DNA of 59,793 nt from a virus: positions 1-59,793 of the IMG/VR virus record IMGVR_UViG_3300047318_000425. One strand, written 5' to 3'. Under the pieces are notes generated by a model that worked only from the letters and a program-made list of their open reading frames with translations, did no database searches and had not been told where the DNA came from. Both the position numbers and the translations under genes were made by a program. Below, in pieces: positions 24,208-35,000 of the stretch. How positions within the stretch are numbered: position 1 is the first letter of the stretch; the number at the start of each line of letters is the position of its first letter.

Positions 24208-26130
24208 ATGACGATCGCCGCCACCACCCTGACTTCCGGCAGCTCCTCATCGAACCTGTCGGCGTTCACGACGGCGTCGGTGAGGCCAAGCCCGAACCGG
24301 CTGCTGCTGCTGGCCGTGGCCCAGAAGCAGGTCGGCACCACCGCGACGTCACCGGCCACCGTCACCGGCAACGGCCTGACCTGGACCGCGGTGGCGACGG
24401 TCGACATGTGGCTCTCGGTCAAGGCCAACCTGACCTTGTACCGCGCGATGGGGACCGCGCCGACCACCGGCACCATCACCATCACGTCGACTTCCGGCAC
24501 CTACGATGCGTGCGCCTGGAGCCTGACCGAGTTCATCGGCCCGGTTGCGTCCGGCAGCGGCGGCGCCGACGCCATCGTCCAGTACGCCACTGCGAGCGCG
24601 GACGACGTCGATACGCTGGAAATCGCGCTCGCCGCATTTGCCAGCACCGCCAACGCCACCTACGCCGCGTTCGGTGCCGGCTCGGACCTGTCGGTGGTGC
24701 GCACCAACACGCCTGCGGACGGCTTTACCGAGCTGCACGACACCGGCGCGCAAAACACCAGCGTCGGCACCGCCTGGCGCAACAACAACAGCCTGACGGC
24801 CAGCACCACGCTCAACGACGTCGCCAGCGGCCTGGCCGGCATTGCGGTCGAGATCGCGTTCATGAAGGCGCTGCCGCTGCCGTCGCTGGCCATCACCGGC
24901 GAGGAGCCGGTGTTCATGCCGGTGCCGCTGCCAGTGCTGTCCTGCGGCAATCTCACCGTGCCGGAGGCGCTGCCGAATCAGGCGTTCCTGGCGCTGCCGG
25001 CCCCAAGCACCGACATCATCGGCTGGGAAAACACCGGCGCCATCGCCGGCGACATCGCCCTGGCGCTGCCGGCCCCGAGCACCGCCACCGGCGACATCGA
25101 CGGCGTCGCCCTGGCGCTGACGCCATCGCTCGCCATCGAGGCGCTGGCCGGCATCATCGACCTCTACACGGAGGTGCCGGTGGCGCCGGCGCCGCAGCTG
25201 GCAATAGAGGGCAGCTCCGGCGTGGTCGGCGACGTTGCGTTTGACGCGCCCGTCTTCCAGCTGCTCGCGTTCGACCCGGACGGCACCGCGCTGGCCGTGC
25301 CGGCGCCGCAGCTGGCGATCGAGGCGGACACCGGCCTGATCGGCACCATGGCGCTGGCGCCGCGCGCGCCGGCGCTGGCGGCCACCGGGCGGGTCCAGTT
25401 CGTTGGCACGATGGCCCTGCAGCTCATCAGGCCGAGCCTGGCGGCCGCGGCCGCGGCCGGCACCCGCGGCGCGGTCGTGCTGCGCCTGCGCGCGCCGGCC
25501 CTGGCCGGCGCCGGCGTCACCGGCATCAAGGGCGCGGTGGCAGCCGCACTGCCGGCGCCGGCCCTGGCCATCGGCGGCAGCGGCCCGCTGGTCGGCGCTG
25601 TCGTGTTCGCGCTGCCGCAGATGCTGCCGGCCATCCTCGGCCGCGAGTCGGCCGGGGCGACCTTCGCCACCCTGGCCATGCACACCGGGACGCTGGCCCT
25701 GTCGGCCTATGAGAACTACCCGTTCAACGCCTTCGCCCGGTTCAACGGTGTCTACCTCGGTGCGTCCGCCCAGGGCGTGTTCGCGCTGACCGGCGCCGAC
25801 GACGACGGCGCCGCGATCGACGCCACCGTCCGGCTTGGCAAGCTCGACTGCTCCACCTCCCACATGAAGCGGGTCGAACGCTGCTACGTCGGCTACCGCG
25901 CCGACGGCGACCTGGTGCTGTCGGTCGCCGCCGACGAGGGCACGGTGGCCAGCTATGCGTTAGCAAGCAACGCCAGCACCACGCTGCACGGCGCGCGCGT
26001 GGTGCTGGCCAAGGGCGTCTCCGGGCGCTACTGGCAGTTCACGCTGACCAACACCGATGGCGCCGACTTCCAGCTCGACGCGCTCGAAGCGGTGCCGGCG
26101 GTGCTGGCGCGCCGCGTCAAGGCGGCATGA
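24208..26130 (+). CDS. Repetitive tail or fibre protein
   Basis: 640 residues. Residues about 1-210 form a beta-sandwich-like domain. Residues about 220-480 carry at least seven degenerate modules of 25-35 residues centred on ALPAPxLAI or similar, followed by a short G-rich turn. The last 150 residues are another beta domain (FARFNGVYLGASAQGVFALTG). Modules of this kind probably build an elongated fibre. Its stop overlaps the next start (ATGA). Confidence 0.6.
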   Translation: MTIAATTLTSGSSSSNLSAFTTASVRPSPNRLLLLAVAQKQVGTTATSPATVTGNGLTWTAVATVDMWLSVKANLTLYRAMGTAPTTGTITITSTSGTYDACAWSLTEFIGPVASGSGGADAIVQYATASADDVDTLEIALAAFASTANATYAAFGAGSDLSVVRTNTPADGFTELHDTGAQNTSVGTAWRNNNSLTASTTLNDVASGLAGIAVEIAFMKALPLPSLAITGEEPVFMPVPLPVLSCGNLTVPEALPNQAFLALPAPSTDIIGWENTGAIAGDIALALPAPSTATGDIDGVALALTPSLAIEALAGIIDLYTEVPVAPAPQLAIEGSSGVVGDVAFDAPVFQLLAFDPDGTALAVPAPQLAIEADTGLIGTMALAPRAPALAATGRVQFVGTMALQLIRPSLAAAAAAGTRGAVVLRLRAPALAGAGVTGIKGAVAAALPAPALAIGGSGPLVGAVVFALPQMLPAILGRESAGATFATLAMHTGTLALSAYENYPFNAFARFNGVYLGASAQGVFALTGADDDGAAIDATVRLGKLDCSTSHMKRVERCYVGYRADGDLVLSVAADEGTVASYALASNASTTLHGARVVLAKGVSGRYWQFTLTNTDGADFQLDALEAVPAVLARRVKAA

Positions 26131-27536
26131 TGGACCCGCTGCGCAAGCGCTTCTTCGGCGACACCGCCGCCGCCCAGCACTACATCGGGCCGGCGGTCAA
26201 GCTGCTCGGCCAGGTCAAGCACCAGATGGGGTTCAACAGCCTGCAGCAGCTGTCGCGCCAGGTCGTGCTGGCCGGCGGCGTGGTGCTGTTCGCCCACAGC
26301 GCCTTTGGCCAGGACGAGATCCGGGTGTACGTGCCGCCGGCGCCTGCTGCTGCCGGGGGCGGCGCCCCCGCCCGGCCGCCGCGCTGGGTCAAGACAAAAA
26401 CAGTGCTCGCCTGCGTCAGCGTGTCCGAACCAGCGGACCAAACGGTAACAGGGTACCTGTGGCGCGAACAGGACGACAGCGTGACCCCGATCGTTCCCCC
26501 GCCGCCACCGGAAGCCCGCTTCAGCGTCACGCAGAGCTGGGTCGGCGCCGTCTCCGCGCAAGGCGAAGTGACCGGTTGGCTTGCGCACTTCGACCCGAAC
26601 CCCTCGGACGGGGATACTGAGAACACCACCCCGACTCCCTGGGTATGGACCGAACAAGGCGGCACGGTTTTGCTTGATACAACCGGCCTGGGCAACGCCC
26701 TGTCAATCTCCTATGATGGAACCACGATTGCCGGGCATAACGGAATCCCCTATGGCGAAGACGGCGGGTTCCTACTCGATGCGTGCATCTGGGTGCGCGA
26801 CGAGCACGGCAGCTATGTACGCGAGTCGCTGGGAGTGTCGGGCTGGCAATCATCGGCCACAGACGTGTCAGCCGATGGACGGGTCGTCGTCGGCTGGCTG
26901 TATTATTTCAGTGGCGAGGACGTGACGGGCGGCGCAGCCTGGCGCTGGACACGCGACAAAGGCGCGCAGATCCTCGCCGCCTACGACAGCGGTATCTTTG
27001 TTGATCAGCAAGTCAGGGTCTCCGGCGATGGCTCGGCGGTCGGCTGGTGGGTGTCAAATCTGGGCGGGCTCAGTTACTGGTGGACCGAGCGCAGCGGGGT
27101 CGTCGCGATTGAGGGCGCAGCTGTACTGACCGGGCTTTCATACACCGGCGCTACGGCGTACGGCTATACGCTCGTCAGCGGTACTGACCTTGCTGTCCGC
27201 CGCCCTTTTCGCTGGTGGCGTGATGCTGATGGCAAAGCCACGCTGCAGGAGCTGGAATTTAGCGCCCCCCAGTACACAGGGCTTGCCACCGGCGATTTGC
27301 CAGACGAGGGCAACGAGCGCTTCGACATCGACGGCGGCAGCGTCGTTACCGGCGACGATCCGGTGGAAGTGTACACATCCGCTTTTTTTGATGGCACGAT
27401 CGGCACCAGTATGGAAGTCGCGATCATACGCGGCGGCGGCGCCGAACCCGCCACTGTGAAGTCTTTCGATTTCGGCTACCCCGGCAAGCCGGCCATCGCC
27501 GTTACCGCGACCCGTATTGAAGATGGAAACGATTAA
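26127..27536 (+). CDS. Fibre protein with HAF-like beta-propeller
   Basis: 469 residues. The N-terminal 80 residues include a hydrophobic stretch (VVLAGGVVLFAHSAFG) and a Pro/Gly linker. Residues about 130-380 repeat a motif of the type VSADGRVVVGW...AWRWT, which resembles HAF-repeat propellers. The region 26650-27400 is less GC-rich than its neighbours, hinting at module exchange. A host-range or surface-binding role is inferred. Confidence 0.55.
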   Translation: MMDPLRKRFFGDTAAAQHYIGPAVKLLGQVKHQMGFNSLQQLSRQVVLAGGVVLFAHSAFGQDEIRVYVPPAPAAAGGGAPARPPRWVKTKTVLACVSVSEPADQTVTGYLWREQDDSVTPIVPPPPPEARFSVTQSWVGAVSAQGEVTGWLAHFDPNPSDGDTENTTPTPWVWTEQGGTVLLDTTGLGNALSISYDGTTIAGHNGIPYGEDGGFLLDACIWVRDEHGSYVRESLGVSGWQSSATDVSADGRVVVGWLYYFSGEDVTGGAAWRWTRDKGAQILAAYDSGIFVDQQVRVSGDGSAVGWWVSNLGGLSYWWTERSGVVAIEGAAVLTGLSYTGATAYGYTLVSGTDLAVRRPFRWWRDADGKATLQELEFSAPQYTGLATGDLPDEGNERFDIDGGSVVTGDDPVEVYTSAFFDGTIGTSMEVAIIRGGGAEPATVKSFDFGYPGKPAIAVTATRIEDGND

Positions 27537-27548
27537 GGAGCACACATC

Positions 27549-29504
27549 ATGAGCGTCTACGCCCCGGTAGGTGGCACCCAGGCAGTCGTACCGCCGGCCG
27601 ACAACGGTACCAAGGGCTTCGTCACCAGCGGCTTTACCAGCGCGAACCTGTATGCCAGCACCGCGATGCAGTCGGCGATGACGTTCCTGGGCCAGCTGGG
27701 CGCGGCCGGCAACTCGCTGCGCATGCCGTCGCTGCCGCCTGCGGCGCCGTCGCTGCCGACGCTGCCAGCCACGTTCGCCAAGCCGGTCGCGCCATCCTCC
27801 ATCGTCGGTTATTTCACCCTGCCGGCCGTGCCGGAGGAGCCGGCGCTGGGCGCGATCGCCCCGCTCGATGTGCCGTCCGCGCCCGAGTTTTCCGCCGTGC
27901 CGCTGCCGCTGGTCATCCCCGCCGCGCCGGACCCGTTTGCCGGCAGCGTGCCGGTCGCGCCGACCTTGCCGGACGTGGCCATGCCGGCCTCGCCGACCCT
28001 GGTGCTGCCGGACGTGCCGACCATGCTGGGGATTGCCATTCCCGGCGCGCCGGTGCTGAACCTGCCGTCGTTCGCCGCCACGCTGGCCGCGTCCCCGGAT
28101 GCGCCAGCCAACAGCTTCGCCTTCACCGAGTCGGCCTACACGTCGGACCTGCTCGACAGCCTGCGCACGCGCCTGCAGGACTGGATCGACGGTGACGCCA
28201 CCGGGCTGGCCCCCGCCGTCGAGCAGGCCCTGTGGGAGCGCGGGCGCGCCCGCGAGAACGCGCTGCTGGCGCGCAAAATGTCGCTGGCGGTGAAAAGCTT
28301 CGCCCAGCGCGGCTTCGCCAAGCCGCCTGGCGCGCTCGCGCTGGCACTGGCCGACGCCGCGCAGGAGACCCAGGGCACCTTGTCGGCGCTGTCGCGCGAC
28401 ATCATGATCAAGCAGGCCGAGCTGGAGCAAAGCAACCGCCACTTCGCCTTCGAGACGGCGTTCAAGGTCGAGGCCGAGCTGATCACCTACCAGAACCTGA
28501 TCGCCCAGCGCGGCTTCGAGACGGCCAAGTACGCGCAGCAGGTGGCCATCGACATCTTCCACGAACTGGTGCTGCGCTACCAGGCCGACACGGTTGCCTA
28601 CCAGACCGAGGCGAACGTATTCAAGACCCTGATCGAGGCCGAGCTGGCGAAGCTGGACGTGTACAAGAGCGAGCTGGAGGGCCAAAAGCTCATCGGTGAG
28701 CTGAACGTTCAGGCGGTGCAGATCTACCAGTCGCGCGTATCCGCCGGGCTGGCGCAGGTGGAGTTGTTCAAGGTTCAGGTGCAGGCGGCGACCGCGATGC
28801 TCGAAAGCAACAAAGTACGTATCGAGGGCTTCGCCGCCACCGTCTCGGCGTTCGATTCGACCGTGCGCGCCAAGGCCGCCGAGTACCAGGGCTACGCCAC
28901 CGCGGTCCAGGCCGAGTCGGTCAAGACCGACATCTTCAAGAGCCAGGCCGAGGCATTCCGCAGCCAGGCCGAGGCGTTCCGCTCGACGGTCGAGGCGGCC
29001 GTGGCGCAGAAGAACAGCGACATCGAGGTCAACCGCAAGCTGCCGCTGGAGCTGTTCCGGGTGCGCACCGAGGTGTTCCGCTCGCGCACCGACGCCGAGG
29101 CCGCGCGCATGAACACGGCGCTCAAGGCGGCCGATACCAACGCCCAGGTGTACGACAGCCAGGTGCGCGCCGAAGCGGCCAAGAGCGGCGCCGACACCGA
29201 GCGCTTCAGGAGCCAGACCGACAGCGCGATTGCGGCGGCCCAACTGCAGCTGGGGTGGGCCAAGGAAACGGTGCAGCTGGCGATCCAGCAGGCGGCGATC
29301 CTGACCGAGGCGATCAAGGCAGGCTCCCAGGTGTCGGCCCAGATCGCCGCGGCCGCGCTGTCGTCGGTGAACCTGTCGGCGCAGCTGTCGGATCACAACA
29401 GCAACAGCGCTTCGAACAGCGCTTCGAACAGCCGGACCGATCAGGCTTCGAGCCAGATCGGCGACATCACCCACCACAACGTCAGCAGCAGAGAGGGTGA
29501 GTGA
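27549..29504 (+). CDS. Virion protein: proline-rich stalk and long coiled coil
   Basis: 651 residues. Residues about 55-180 alternate Pro with Ala, Leu and Val (LPTLPATFAKPVAPS and many similar), giving an extended segment. Residues about 200-610 are almost continuous coiled coil rich in Ala, Glu, Gln and Lys, and the end is Ser/Asn-rich. Likely an elongated internal or tail component. Its stop codon supplies the TGA of the next promoter's extended -10. Confidence 0.6.
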   Translation: MSVYAPVGGTQAVVPPADNGTKGFVTSGFTSANLYASTAMQSAMTFLGQLGAAGNSLRMPSLPPAAPSLPTLPATFAKPVAPSSIVGYFTLPAVPEEPALGAIAPLDVPSAPEFSAVPLPLVIPAAPDPFAGSVPVAPTLPDVAMPASPTLVLPDVPTMLGIAIPGAPVLNLPSFAATLAASPDAPANSFAFTESAYTSDLLDSLRTRLQDWIDGDATGLAPAVEQALWERGRARENALLARKMSLAVKSFAQRGFAKPPGALALALADAAQETQGTLSALSRDIMIKQAELEQSNRHFAFETAFKVEAELITYQNLIAQRGFETAKYAQQVAIDIFHELVLRYQADTVAYQTEANVFKTLIEAELAKLDVYKSELEGQKLIGELNVQAVQIYQSRVSAGLAQVELFKVQVQAATAMLESNKVRIEGFAATVSAFDSTVRAKAAEYQGYATAVQAESVKTDIFKSQAEAFRSQAEAFRSTVEAAVAQKNSDIEVNRKLPLELFRVRTEVFRSRTDAEAARMNTALKAADTNAQVYDSQVRAEAAKSGADTERFRSQTDSAIAAAQLQLGWAKETVQLAIQQAAILTEAIKAGSQVSAQIAAAALSSVNLSAQLSDHNSNSASNSASNSRTDQASSQIGDITHHNVSSREGE

Positions 29505-29527
29505 TATACTTCGATCTGAATTAGATC
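29502..29527 (+). promoter_or_regulatory. Late promoter with operator
   Basis: An extended -10 TG-A-TATACT (29502-29510) overlaps the stop of the upstream gene. The palindrome CGATCTG-AAT-TAGATC (29512-29527) follows immediately and would lie on the transcription start. Same geometry as the terS promoter. The -35 is poor. Confidence 0.55.
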
Positions 29528-29546
29528 TTCGAGAAGAGGGCGAGCC

Positions 29547-32063
29547 ATGGACATCAACCTGCGGGCGGCGACGGCGGCGATCAAAAAGCGATTCGGTAGT
29601 GGCGCGCCGCCACCGGCAGAAACGCCGCTGCCAACCATCGAGCCGCAGCCGGCCGGCGCCACGCCGGCGCCGCAGACGCTGCGCCAAACCGGGCCGCTGC
29701 CGACGCCGACGCCAGCTGACGCGCGCAGCATGCCGCACCCCCAAGAGCCGCTGCCGCCGAACCCTGCGGCCGCTGCCAAGCCGGGGCCGGTCTCGGCCTC
29801 GACTGGGCTGAGTGCGGCCCCCGGTCCAGGGTACTCCCAGCCGAATTTCACCATGCCTAATCAAGGGGCGACTTTAAACGGCGACGCGCCGCCACGGGCT
29901 GCGCCAGGCAGTCCGGTGGTCGACCTGCGCTCGCCTTACCGGACCTACACGCCGGGTCAGCTGGAGCCTGAAACGCCCTATAGCCAGGTCGAGCCCGGCG
30001 CGCGGGCGCTGGCCAAGATCAACAAGGTCGTCGGCCCGGCCGCCGTCGCCCTCACCGGCGGGAAGATCGCCAACGACGCTTACCACCAGTCCCAGGCGCT
30101 CGACGATAACCTGGACCGCGTCGCGCTGGCCGGCGAGCAGGCCGGCCGCTTCAGCAGCACCACGCTGGGCGGCATCGCCGGGGCTAAGGCGGGCGCGCTC
30201 GCCGGCACCGCCATCTTGCCCGGTCCGGGCACCGTGGTAGGTAGCCTGGCCGGCGGGCTGATCGGTGGCGGGCTGGGCTATTTTGCACCGGAGGCGGTCA
30301 AGAAAACCACCGATTTCCTCGGGCTGACGGACGAGAGCACCCTGCTGCCGTCGGACAAAGCGAACGCGATCATCGCCAAGAATGCCAACGCCACGCCGGC
30401 CGAGCCGCCGGTCGACATGACGCCGAACGACACCCCGCGCGGCAGCGTGGCCGATAGCATCGCGCGCGGGGCGCCGGAACCGCTGCCAGAGCCAGAGGCA
30501 GCTCCGACGCCGACGCTGCGCCAGCCCTACGCACCGGGGCAGATCGCCATGTCCGGCTTCGATGCCCAGGGCTCGTACTACTACACCGGCGACGGGCGCA
30601 TGCTGCGGCCGGAGGCAAAAGGCGGCCTGAGCGAGGCCGACGCGCAGATCGTGGCCAACTACAACGCCAACCCGACGCTGCGCAGCCAGGAACAACAGCC
30701 GCAGGCGCCGCAGCAGCTGGCCGCGCCGGCGCAGCCTGCGAACCCGGCCGTTTCCGCTTTCCAGCAGCAGTACGGCGCAGCCGCCGAAAAAGCCGGCCAG
30801 GCGCTGGGGGTCGATCCGAAGCTGCTGCTGGCCAAGTGGGGCGGCGAGACGGCCTGGGGCAAGAGTGTGATCCCCGGCACCAACAACCTAGGCAACATCA
30901 AGGACTTCACCGGCGGCGGTGTGCGTGCCACCGACAACATGACCGGCAGCAGCGACAAATACCGCAAGTTCGACTCGGCCGACGCGTTCGCCGACCATTA
31001 TGCCGAGCTGATTAAACGCAAGTATCCAAACGCAGTGGGCGCCGGCACCGACCCGGCGAAATTCACTGCCGGGATCAAAGGCTATGCGGAGGATCCACAG
31101 TACGGCGACAAGATAAAGGCTGCGTATGCCATGCTGGGCGGGCAGGGCACCGCGCCCCAGGCCGCCGCCTCCCAGCAGGCAGCCCCGCGCAGCCTGCGTG
31201 ACCAGTCGGTCCATGTGGTCAATGCCGGCGGGCTGGACAACTACTACGAGGTGCCGAACGGGAGCGGCGGTTACTCCAACGTGCCGCACGGCGTGTTTGA
31301 CGCTGGTGTGGCTAAAGGCGACCTGAAGGGCGCGGTCAACGGCTTCCGGGCCGCCCAGGCCGAAGGCATGGCCGACCGCGTCGACCCGAACCGCCTGGAG
31401 CGCAGCAAGGCCGCCGCCCAGAACGAACTGGCCAAGGCCACGCGTGAGCATACCGCTGAAATAAACCGTTCCAACATGGCCAATGTGAAGGCCGATAACG
31501 AGCGCGCCGACCTGGCCGCGCGCGAGGCGTCGTCCAAGCACCTCGACGAGCGCCTGTCGCGCGTGCTGGTCAAGCGCAACGACAAGAACGAGACGGTCCC
31601 CGACGTCGCGCGGGTGGCCGAGGCCAACAGCCTGATCCACGCCGAGGTGGGTCACCAGATGCGCGCCCTGAACGCTAAATTCCAGCCTGGCGAACCGGGC
31701 TATGAAGAGGCCCAGGCGCGCATCAAGCTGCTCCATGACAAGGGCGTCGCCGCGTTTGGCGAAGACGACATGCAGGTGCTGATGTCGCAGTTCCAGATCA
31801 TGGAGCGGGCGAAGGCGCTGCAGGGCCCATGGACGCCGGGCGGCTCCGAGTTCGTCGAGAGCCCGCTGGCGGGCTATGCGATCGACGACAACGCCACCAA
31901 AGACCACGGCAGTAAATGGTTTGGCAGCAACATGGCTGTGCTGAAAAATGGCACCCGCGTCCGCAAGAACGACCTGCGCTTCGACACGCCCAGCAACCAG
32001 TTTGTGTGGGACTTCGGCAAGGTGGACACCCAGAAGTTCAACCCAGGCCTGCGGGGGCGCTAG
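29547..32063 (+). CDS. Virion protein with glucosaminidase domain
   Basis: 838 residues. Residues about 205-250 form a glycine-zipper hydrophobic segment (GGIAGAKAGALAGTAILPG), as in membrane-inserting ejection proteins. Residues about 400-530 match FlgJ/LytA-type glucosaminidase folds (KLLLAKWGGETAWGKS, NNLGNIK, YRKFDSADAFADHYAELI, YAEDPQYGDKI), which would open peptidoglycan during DNA entry. The rest is helical and charged. An AAGAGGG box precedes the ATG, and it sits directly upstream of the giant polyvalent protein, with which it is probably ejected. Confidence 0.75.
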   Translation: MDINLRAATAAIKKRFGSGAPPPAETPLPTIEPQPAGATPAPQTLRQTGPLPTPTPADARSMPHPQEPLPPNPAAAAKPGPVSASTGLSAAPGPGYSQPNFTMPNQGATLNGDAPPRAAPGSPVVDLRSPYRTYTPGQLEPETPYSQVEPGARALAKINKVVGPAAVALTGGKIANDAYHQSQALDDNLDRVALAGEQAGRFSSTTLGGIAGAKAGALAGTAILPGPGTVVGSLAGGLIGGGLGYFAPEAVKKTTDFLGLTDESTLLPSDKANAIIAKNANATPAEPPVDMTPNDTPRGSVADSIARGAPEPLPEPEAAPTPTLRQPYAPGQIAMSGFDAQGSYYYTGDGRMLRPEAKGGLSEADAQIVANYNANPTLRSQEQQPQAPQQLAAPAQPANPAVSAFQQQYGAAAEKAGQALGVDPKLLLAKWGGETAWGKSVIPGTNNLGNIKDFTGGGVRATDNMTGSSDKYRKFDSADAFADHYAELIKRKYPNAVGAGTDPAKFTAGIKGYAEDPQYGDKIKAAYAMLGGQGTAPQAAASQQAAPRSLRDQSVHVVNAGGLDNYYEVPNGSGGYSNVPHGVFDAGVAKGDLKGAVNGFRAAQAEGMADRVDPNRLERSKAAAQNELAKATREHTAEINRSNMANVKADNERADLAAREASSKHLDERLSRVLVKRNDKNETVPDVARVAEANSLIHAEVGHQMRALNAKFQPGEPGYEEAQARIKLLHDKGVAAFGEDDMQVLMSQFQIMERAKALQGPWTPGGSEFVESPLAGYAIDDNATKDHGSKWFGSNMAVLKNGTRVRKNDLRFDTPSNQFVWDFGKVDTQKFNPGLRGR

Positions 32064-35000
32064 ATGGGCATCCTGGCCGAGATCGACGAGCTTTACGCCA
32101 AGCACGGCAAGGCCGCGCCCGGCCAGGAAGACCCCGGTGCGCCGGACGCGGCCGGTCCGTTTTTCCCCGAGCCTGCGTTCCAGCGCGGCCTGCGCGCCGG
32201 TGGCGAAGACATCGCCGCCAACCTGCACGGGCTGGCGGGGCAGGCCGGCGAAGTGATGGGCGCCAACGATTTCGCGGCGAGCCAGCGCGCCCAGGCCAGG
32301 GCAGGCGGCCTGCGCGCCGAGCAGGCGGTGCAGGGCATCCCGCAGACGTACCGCGAAGCGCAGGGCGCCGGCGGCGTGTGGGACTACGCTACCGGCATGC
32401 TCGGGCGCGCGGGGCCGACGATGGGCGCCGGCCTGGTGGGCGCGGCCCTGGGGCCGCCGGGCTGGCTCGGCAGCATCGCCGGCATGACGGCGACCACCGC
32501 ACCGCTGATGATGGGCGCCAATTTCAACGAACAGCAGGCCGACCCGGTGCAGGCCGCAGCGCCGCTGCTGGACCGTACGGTGACGGGCGCGCTGGCCGGC
32601 ACCGGCGAGGCGGCGGCGATGAGCGTCGTGCCGGGGGTCGTCGGTGGCAAGCTGTTCGGCAAGGCGGCCGCGCAGCAAGCCATGCCATTCCTCAAGGCGG
32701 CGGCGGTGAACGTGCCCGAAGCGGTGCTGGGCAACGCCGCGGCCGGCAACGTCACCGCGCGCATCGGCCAGGCGGCTGCAAGCGAGCTGAACCCAGGGCG
32801 CGACACCTCGCACGACGAGCAGCAGCAGTGGGATGCGACCACCAGCGGGGGCATCCTGGGCGCCGCGTTCGCGCCTGCCGGCATCGCCGGCTCGATGCGC
32901 GGCGCCAAGGTGCCGAAGCCGTCGGTCGGCCTGGGTGCGGCGCTGAAAACGTTCGAGAAGGAAGCGGACAGCGGTATTGTGGATGCGACGGCCAAGGAAG
33001 TAGGCCAGGGCAAGAAGCCGGGCGAGGCGGCGTCCGAGAAAGCGAAGCCGCGCGCGGCGGCTTCATTCGACGACCAGCTGGCCGAGCTGACGACCCCGCT
33101 GCAGAAGCCTGACCTGACGACCGGGCGCGAGCATGCCGACGCCACCATCACCGGCGACGAGACCGTCGAGACGATGGCGGCCAAGGACGCCGCCGGCAAC
33201 GCCGCAGCGCAGGAGAAAGCGCGCGCCAGGGTCGACCAGCTGACGGGCGACCCGGCGGCAGCGCACCTGCATGACGAGCTCGGCGGGCTGGACCTGGCCA
33301 GCGAGGATGGCCAGCGCCGCGTCAGCGAACTGGGCAACCGGCACACGCAGGTGCAGGAGGCGAAGCAGACCATCGCCAAGGCCGAAGCCGCGCTGGACGT
33401 GGACTACACGCCGTTCACGGAGCCTGGACAGTCCGATTCCAGGGACTATTCGGGGGTCGAGGCCAAGATCCGCGCGATCATGGACGAGAAGTTCGACGCG
33501 CGCGGCCAGGCCGACACCGGTGCGCACGCAGACACGATCTGGCCCGACTTCGACGAGCCCACCAAGCAGGCCGCGACGCGCGTGGCGCGCAAGATGATCA
33601 CGCTGGGCGAACGCACCGGCAAGATCCCGATGCTCAATGAAGCGCGCGCCGTGTTCGGCACCAATAATCCAGAAGAGCGCCTGCTGCGCGTCTACAACGT
33701 GCTGAGGTCAAGCGACCCGCAGGCGCGCGAGAACTTCTTCGGCGCGCTGGAGCGCAGCCAGACCCGCCAGAAGCGCGACGACGGCCTGGCCTACGCGGTG
33801 TATTCCGCGCTGCCGACCAAGCAGCAGGGCTGGGTCCCGCGCAGCCAGATCAATGAGTTCGTCGAGGGCATGAAAGCCTTGTCGGCCGAGCACCTGTCGA
33901 AGACGATGGGCGCCAACGAGCTGAAGGTGGCCAAGACGCGCATCGACGACAAGCTGATCGATTACTTCGGTGCCGAACAGGCAGAGAAGCTGATCGCCGC
34001 GTTCGCCAAGCACGCGAAAGAGAGCGAGGAGCTGGTGCCGGCCGACGTCGAGGAAAACGCCAAGGTCAAGTCGGTGGACGAGACCCGCAGCGGGCGCGCC
34101 GCCGACGACTACGGCCACGAACTGAGCGTTACCAGCGACCACGTCCCGACCGACGACCTAGGCAAGCCGCTGTACGAAGGCGAAGCCCACAAATACTACG
34201 GGCGCACCCCGACCGCCGGCAACGCCTCGCCGTTCGAGCTGAACAATGAAGCGCACCGGGCGGCTTACCCGAACGCACCCGACGAGACGCGCCCGCAAAA
34301 CGTCAAGACGGCGCTGGCGCACAAGGAAAATCCCGAGTTCGACCAGTCCGGCCACCCCGGCGGCGAGGTGCGCTGGATGGGCGCGCGCGAGTTCGCCGAC
34401 CTGCACAACATGAGCCGCGAACAGCTCGATGCGCATACCAAGGGCCGCCCCGGCGACTACGGCCTGGCCGTGGTGCGCACCCGCAGCGCCGACGAACACG
34501 CGCTCACGAGCGAGGATGCCGAGGCGATGAAGTTCGCCAACCACGTCAAGTCAGTCGACAAGAAAACCGGCGAGATGACCGAGCGCCACCTGAAGGCGCC
34601 GGCGCACTGGTTCAACACTGAGACGAAGGAGTCCCTGATCACGGTCGGCCAGGAAGAGGACGCGCTGCACTTCGACGCCACCCGCATCGCGTCGTACATG
34701 AAGCGGGTCGACGGGCGCGGCAAGGGCATGAAGTACACCGAGGCCGACAACGACTTCGGTGAGCAGTACCGCACCGCGCGTGCGTTCTCCGAAGGCATCT
34801 CCGCGCTGTCGATCAAGCTGCGCCGCGACAGCGACGACGCCCAGCTGCGCGGCGAAGTGGCGGCCGCCAAGGCGCGCGGTGAAACGCTTGACGAGGCGCA
34901 GATCGAAGCAATGCGACGTGCGATCGAGCAGGCCAACGACGAGAAACGCGGCCAGTTCATCGACGTGCCGGACGACGTCGTCGTGGTAAAGGCCAAGGGC

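Noticed and set aside
27138-29864. 908-codon minus-strand open frame
   Set aside because: Antisense to two coupled tail genes with domain-like products; the minus reading is Arg/Gly-rich and repetitive.
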